Of a DNA stretch of 47,742 bases, positions 44,572 to 47,742 are shown one piece after another (the first letter of the stretch is position 1; every line of letters begins with the position of its first letter). This DNA is from an uncultured Aquimarina sp. (lineage in GTDB: Bacteria; Bacteroidota; Bacteroidia; Flavobacteriales; Flavobacteriaceae): contig CANNCQ010000021.1 in assembly GCA_947503135.1 (NCBI GenBank), positions 1 to 47,742 on the forward strand. Direction: 5' to 3'. The translations under genes were made by a program, and so were the position numbers. Below the pieces are notes generated by a model. That model was not told the DNA's origin, did not search any database, and saw only the letters and a list, made by a program, of their open reading frames with translations.

Positions 44572-45135
44572 TTTTATAATAAAAAATATAAATACTACAA
44601 TAGTCTTTTAGGATACCTCAAGATCTGTGGTTTTTTTATTCAAAAAAGGCGATTGTTTGCCTCTTCTTTTTTATTTCACAAATCAATAGTTGTGCGTTAT
44701 TATTTAATTATTATTTGATAATTAATATTGATGATTGTTTTTTTTAAGTTTTTTTATTGGCGTTTTAATGGGTGATTTGTTAATGGGTGACCTTATGGTT
44801 CGTTATCTTAAAACAAGGGCTTAAATCTTTTTATTTCGTGTTTTTTTGAAATCTTAGATATAATTAGGCTTTGTTGTATTTCTTACTTTTTTAATTACTT
44901 AAGTGTAATTCTAGTCTTAATTATATAGATTAAAAGTGTTTTATTGAATTGTTTGAGGTGAAATGGTTGATAATCGACTGTTTTGTGCATGATATCGTTT
45001 TTTTTTTTAAAATGTAACTAGCTGTTAGTCAGTTGCTGTTTAAATAGCTTATATTTATTGTTGAAAACTATTTCGATTAAAGTGTAAGGTTTGGTTTTTT
45101 AACATTTATTCAGATACTAATTAAAAATACAGGAT
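44572..45135 (+). other. Gene-free AT-rich interval before the large secreted protein
   Basis: About 560 bases with no plausible reading frame. It is rich in T tracts. It holds a 10-base direct repeat TAATGGGTGA (44766-44775 and 44781-44790). No exact TAnnTTTG box is present. Two near-matches with a three-base spacer occur, TAGGCTTTG (44875) and TAAGGTTTG (45085). No tRNA, known riboswitch or clear structured RNA was recognised. Confidence 0.6.
45061..45093 (+). promoter_or_regulatory. Possible promoter of the large secreted protein
   Basis: TTG (45061-45063) and TAAGGTTTG (45085-45093) resemble the -33/-7 pair with a 21-base gap, but the -7 box has one base too many between TA and TTTG. It lies 42 bases before the start codon. 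Confidence 0.3.
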
Positions 45136-47742
45136 ATGAAAAAAAGAATACGATTAACTAGATTGTCAGAATTTAAATCTCTGCTAGTCTTAGTTGTATT
45201 GATTTTTGTCAATGTTAGTGTGGGTGCTCAGTGCGTTGGTCCGCCAAATGATTGTGATAATGATGGTATTGTTAATTCTGTCGATGAAGATGATGATAAT
45301 GATGGAATTACAGATTCCAATGAATTTTTATGTCCTAATCCATTTGATGGTCCGGTTGTTTCACCCACATCAGTTAATCCTAATCAAAATGGGCTGACTG
45401 GGGTGGTTGAGATGACAACTCAAACAGGGCGTCTTTATACTGTTGATGGGACTTCCCCTTACAACATACGTAGAGCTACTAATGCTTTTCTTTCTACGGA
45501 TCAAGATTTACAGCCTGATGATCCAAGGCTTACAGTGCCGCCAACTCAAAATGTGGTTATTTCTGTGCTTCCGGCAAACCGTTCAGGAGATGGTTTGGGG
45601 CCTTTTACAACAGATATTGTAATTAACTTTCCTATTCCACAGCGCTCATTTGTTATTAGAGCACTAGATTTTGATTTAACGCCACAAAATGATTTTGAAT
45701 TTATTACTGACTTTTCAATACCTCCTACAAATTTAACTGGTGCTGGGGTGTTGTCAACGGCAGATCAAAACATAACTTTGGGTAATGGAGATCCATTTGT
45801 TGTTCCTGCGGGAACAGCAGCTTCGGGTTTGGTAGGGCCTGCTAGTGGAGGTCAAAATTTCGATATTCAATGGGTCTTTGATGAGCCTGTAAACCAACTT
45901 ACTTTTACAGTTGGTAGAACACAAGAAAGCTTTGGTGTTTCGTTGTTGTTTGGGTTTAATGTTTGTGATGCTGATAATGATGGTATTGAAGATTCTGTAG
46001 ATTTAGATTCTGATAATGATGGTTGCCCGGATGTTATAGAAGCTGGCGGTACAGATAATGATGGTGATGGTATTTTAGGTGACACTGCTACAGTGGTTAA
46101 TCCAACAAATGGTTTGGTTATCACGCCAGGAAGTGGAGATGTTACAGGTGGGTATCAAGATCCTCCACCCCTTGATCCAGCGAATGGTTTTGATGCGGAG
46201 GCTAGATATTTTAGCCTTGCTAATATTGTATCTACTCAAGTGTTGGTAACCCCTGCGGTTGATCAAACGGTAGCTGTTGCTGAAACGGCTATGTTTTCAC
46301 CATCAGTAGAAGCGGCAAGTACTACTGAACATGTTGGTTTTACGCCGTCGACAATGCCTGATTTCACATTACCTAGCCCTGCTACGGATGTTTCTGGTGA
46401 TACGGTTTATGAATGGTTTATAGGAGATCCTAATTCAGGGGGGGTAGCTTTGATGGATAACGCTACTTATACAATTGACCCTAGTACGGGTCAGTTGAAT
46501 GTATTGGCTACACAGTCCTTAGATGGTACGCAATATTGTTTACGCGTAACGCATCCAGATAATTTATGTTTTGAAGATATTTCATGTGTAGTGCTTAATG
46601 TAACCGCAACACCTCCAACTGCTGAAGGTGATTCGGAAACAGGCGTTACAGGAATGGCCGTGACCGTTGACGTATTAGGAAATGATAATGATCCAGAAAA
46701 TATGTTAGATCCTGAATCTGTTCAAATTGCAGGAACGGAGAATCCAGGGGATCCTTTAGTGATTCCTGGTGAAGGTACTTGGACTATTGATACTGATTCT
46801 ACTTCACCAACATTTGGACAAATAACGTTTACACCGTTAGCTGATTTTACAGCAGATCCTACACCAATAGAATATAATGTTTCTGACGTAGATGGTAATG
46901 AAAGTAACCCTGCTACGGTAACAATAGATTACGCAGCGCAGCCTCCTGTTGTTGTTGATGATACAGTTACAGCTAATACACCTCCAGGAAGTGTTGTTAC
47001 TATAGATGTATTAGATAACGATAGTGATCCTGATGCTGCTGTAGGAGGGATGATAGATCCAACTACAGTTAGTCTAGCGTTGCCAGATCCTTCAGATCCC
47101 AATGCATTGCCAGTAACAGATGTTGTTTTAGATGAAGACGGTGATGTTATTGGTTTTACAGTTCCAGGTGAAGGAGAGTGGCAGGTTAACCCTGTTACCG
47201 GTGAGTTAAGTTTTATACCTGAGTCTGGGTTTTTAGGGGACCCATCTCCTGTTCAATATACAGTAAGAGATAATGATGGCAATCCAAGCCAAGATCCACC
47301 TGCGACTGTAACTGTTGGTTACATCCCTGTTGCAGAGCCTGATGAAAGTCTAGGAAATACTTTAGGAGATCCAGTCACGATTGATGTTACGGCGAATGAT
47401 CAAAACTTTGACCCAACAGAAGATACAGTGTCTTTACTTGACCCTTCAGGCAATCCTGTATCGTCATTAGATACACCAGAAGGTACATGGACTGTTGGTC
47501 CAAACGGAGTAGTTACCTTTACACCATGTACGGCTGCAGGTGTTCCTAATGCTAGTTGTTTGGGTGAATTTGTAGGGAGTCCAGCGCCAGTAAGTTATGT
47601 TATTACTGATGCGGATGGAAATGTCAGCGATCCTTCTGCTCCAATTACTGTTGGTTATGACGTACCACCAGTTGCCACAGATGATGAGAGTTTAGATAAT
47701 AGCATAGGAGATGCGGTTTCTTTGGATATCATAAACGCCGAT
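45136..47742 (+). CDS. Large secreted repeat protein / putative adhesin (5' part only)
   Basis: An open frame of 869 codons with no stop before the window edge, so the gene is cut off here. It begins with a signal peptide (cleavage near VGA-Q, residue 31-32). Two aspartate-rich blocks resemble thrombospondin type 3 calcium motifs: [19 protein letters not shown] near residue 39 and [19 protein letters not shown] near 278. Between them is a beta-rich domain. From about residue 493 tandem repeats of 110-128 residues begin, each with an opening (V/I)xVDVLxNDxDP-type motif and a closing TFTP...PVxYTVxDxDGNxSxPATVTV motif, like CshA fibril/cadherin-like repeats. Such proteins are often type IX-secreted adhesins; a C-terminal sorting domain would lie outside the window. 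Confidence 0.9.
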   Translation, partial: MKKRIRLTRLSEFKSLLVLVVLIFVNVSVGAQCVGPPNDCDNDGIVNSVDEDDDNDGITDSNEFLCPNPFDGPVVSPTSVNPNQNGLTGVVEMTTQTGRLYTVDGTSPYNIRRATNAFLSTDQDLQPDDPRLTVPPTQNVVISVLPANRSGDGLGPFTTDIVINFPIPQRSFVIRALDFDLTPQNDFEFITDFSIPPTNLTGAGVLSTADQNITLGNGDPFVVPAGTAASGLVGPASGGQNFDIQWVFDEPVNQLTFTVGRTQESFGVSLLFGFNVCDADNDGIEDSVDLDSDNDGCPDVIEAGGTDNDGDGILGDTATVVNPTNGLVITPGSGDVTGGYQDPPPLDPANGFDAEARYFSLANIVSTQVLVTPAVDQTVAVAETAMFSPSVEAASTTEHVGFTPSTMPDFTLPSPATDVSGDTVYEWFIGDPNSGGVALMDNATYTIDPSTGQLNVLATQSLDGTQYCLRVTHPDNLCFEDISCVVLNVTATPPTAEGDSETGVTGMAVTVDVLGNDNDPENMLDPESVQIAGTENPGDPLVIPGEGTWTIDTDSTSPTFGQITFTPLADFTADPTPIEYNVSDVDGNESNPATVTIDYAAQPPVVVDDTVTANTPPGSVVTIDVLDNDSDPDAAVGGMIDPTTVSLALPDPSDPNALPVTDVVLDEDGDVIGFTVPGEGEWQVNPVTGELSFIPESGFLGDPSPVQYTVRDNDGNPSQDPPATVTVGYIPVAEPDESLGNTLGDPVTIDVTANDQNFDPTEDTVSLLDPSGNPVSSLDTPEGTWTVGPNGVVTFTPCTAAGVPNASCLGEFVGSPAPVSYVITDADGNVSDPSAPITVGYDVPPVATDDESLDNSIGDAVSLDIINAD
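46612..47742 (+). repeat. Tandem CshA/cadherin-like repeats in the adhesin gene
   Basis: Repeat units start near 46612, 46942, 47326 and 47665, with lengths of about 330, 384 and 339 bases; the fourth is cut by the window edge. Each begins with PPxAxxD-type residues and the VDVLxND-like strand and ends with the xTVxY-type strand. The copies are diverged at protein level, so this is an old array and not a recent DNA duplication. Confidence 0.85.

Noticed and set aside
45206..46266. Short frames on both strands inside the adhesin gene
   Set aside because: The frame from 45136 runs uninterrupted to the window end with a signal peptide and repeats; the others are shadows of repetitive Asp/Gly codons.

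Overview
The window is an AT-rich chromosomal segment of a gliding-type member of the Bacteroidota, most likely family Flavobacteriaceae. The evidence is the complete gldK-gldL-gldM-gldN operon (type IX secretion/gliding motor), a PorZ-like protein with a type IX sorting domain beside recO, the flavobacterial order miaB - sigma-54 activator - lptE - TPR-like gene - secG - groES - groEL, Bacteroidota-type -7 boxes (TAnnTTTG) before several genes, and the near absence of Shine-Dalgarno sequences. No integrase, transposase, phage gene, CRISPR array or rRNA gene was seen. Most of the window reads as core genome. The less ordinary parts are at 10.7-13.1 kb, 34.3-35.4 kb and 44.5-47.7 kb.

Layout. 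0-5.9 kb: a sterol-desaturase-family membrane enzyme and a small lipoprotein (minus strand), then a DUF2892 membrane protein, purE, radC, a secreted protein of unknown function, leuB and a helical lipoprotein (plus strand). 5.9-9.4 kb (minus): recO, the PorZ-like propeller protein and a DinB-family protein. 9.5-13.1 kb (plus): an ArsC/Spx-like protein, an EamA transporter, a phosphoethanolamine-transferase-like sulfatase-fold enzyme, and an overlapping gene for a GDPD/FAM151-like protein. 13.1-16.2 kb: an acyl-CoA thioesterase (minus), lysS with a C-terminal extension, and a secreted protein of unknown function. 16.3-18.6 kb (minus): an orphan FdhF/YdeP-type molybdopterin oxidoreductase. 18.7-24.7 kb: a secreted protein with two similar halves, then an AraC-type regulator divergent from hemA-hemC-hemD-hemE, the route from glutamyl-tRNA to uroporphyrinogen III and coproporphyrinogen III without hemL and hemB. 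24.8-31.5 kb (minus): the miaB-to-groEL block.

31.7-40.1 kb (plus): topA, an arginase-fold protein that has lost several metal ligands, then gldKLMN. 40.2-44.3 kb: a FAD-dependent oxidoreductase, a DUF983 protein (minus), an Uup-like ABC-F ATPase, a MarR regulator and a tiny CPXCG zinc-ribbon protein. 44.46 kb: an initiator tRNA-Met with its own terminator, followed by about 0.6 kb without genes. From 45.1 kb to the window edge runs the start of a very large secreted protein with thrombospondin type 3-like calcium motifs and tandem CshA/cadherin-like repeats. It has no stop codon inside the window.

How it fits together: GldK/L/M/N form the ring and proton-driven motor of the type IX secretion system. 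PorZ acts at the outer surface in cargo processing in Porphyromonas. The large repeat protein at the right edge is a plausible cargo of that system. LptE, the EptA-like enzyme, SecG and the lipoproteins add envelope biogenesis. No convincing wholly new multi-gene system was found. The best leads are the degenerate arginase-fold protein in front of gldK, the overlapping EptA-like/GDPD-like pair, the stand-alone sigma-54 activator joined to lptE, and the edge-truncated adhesin.
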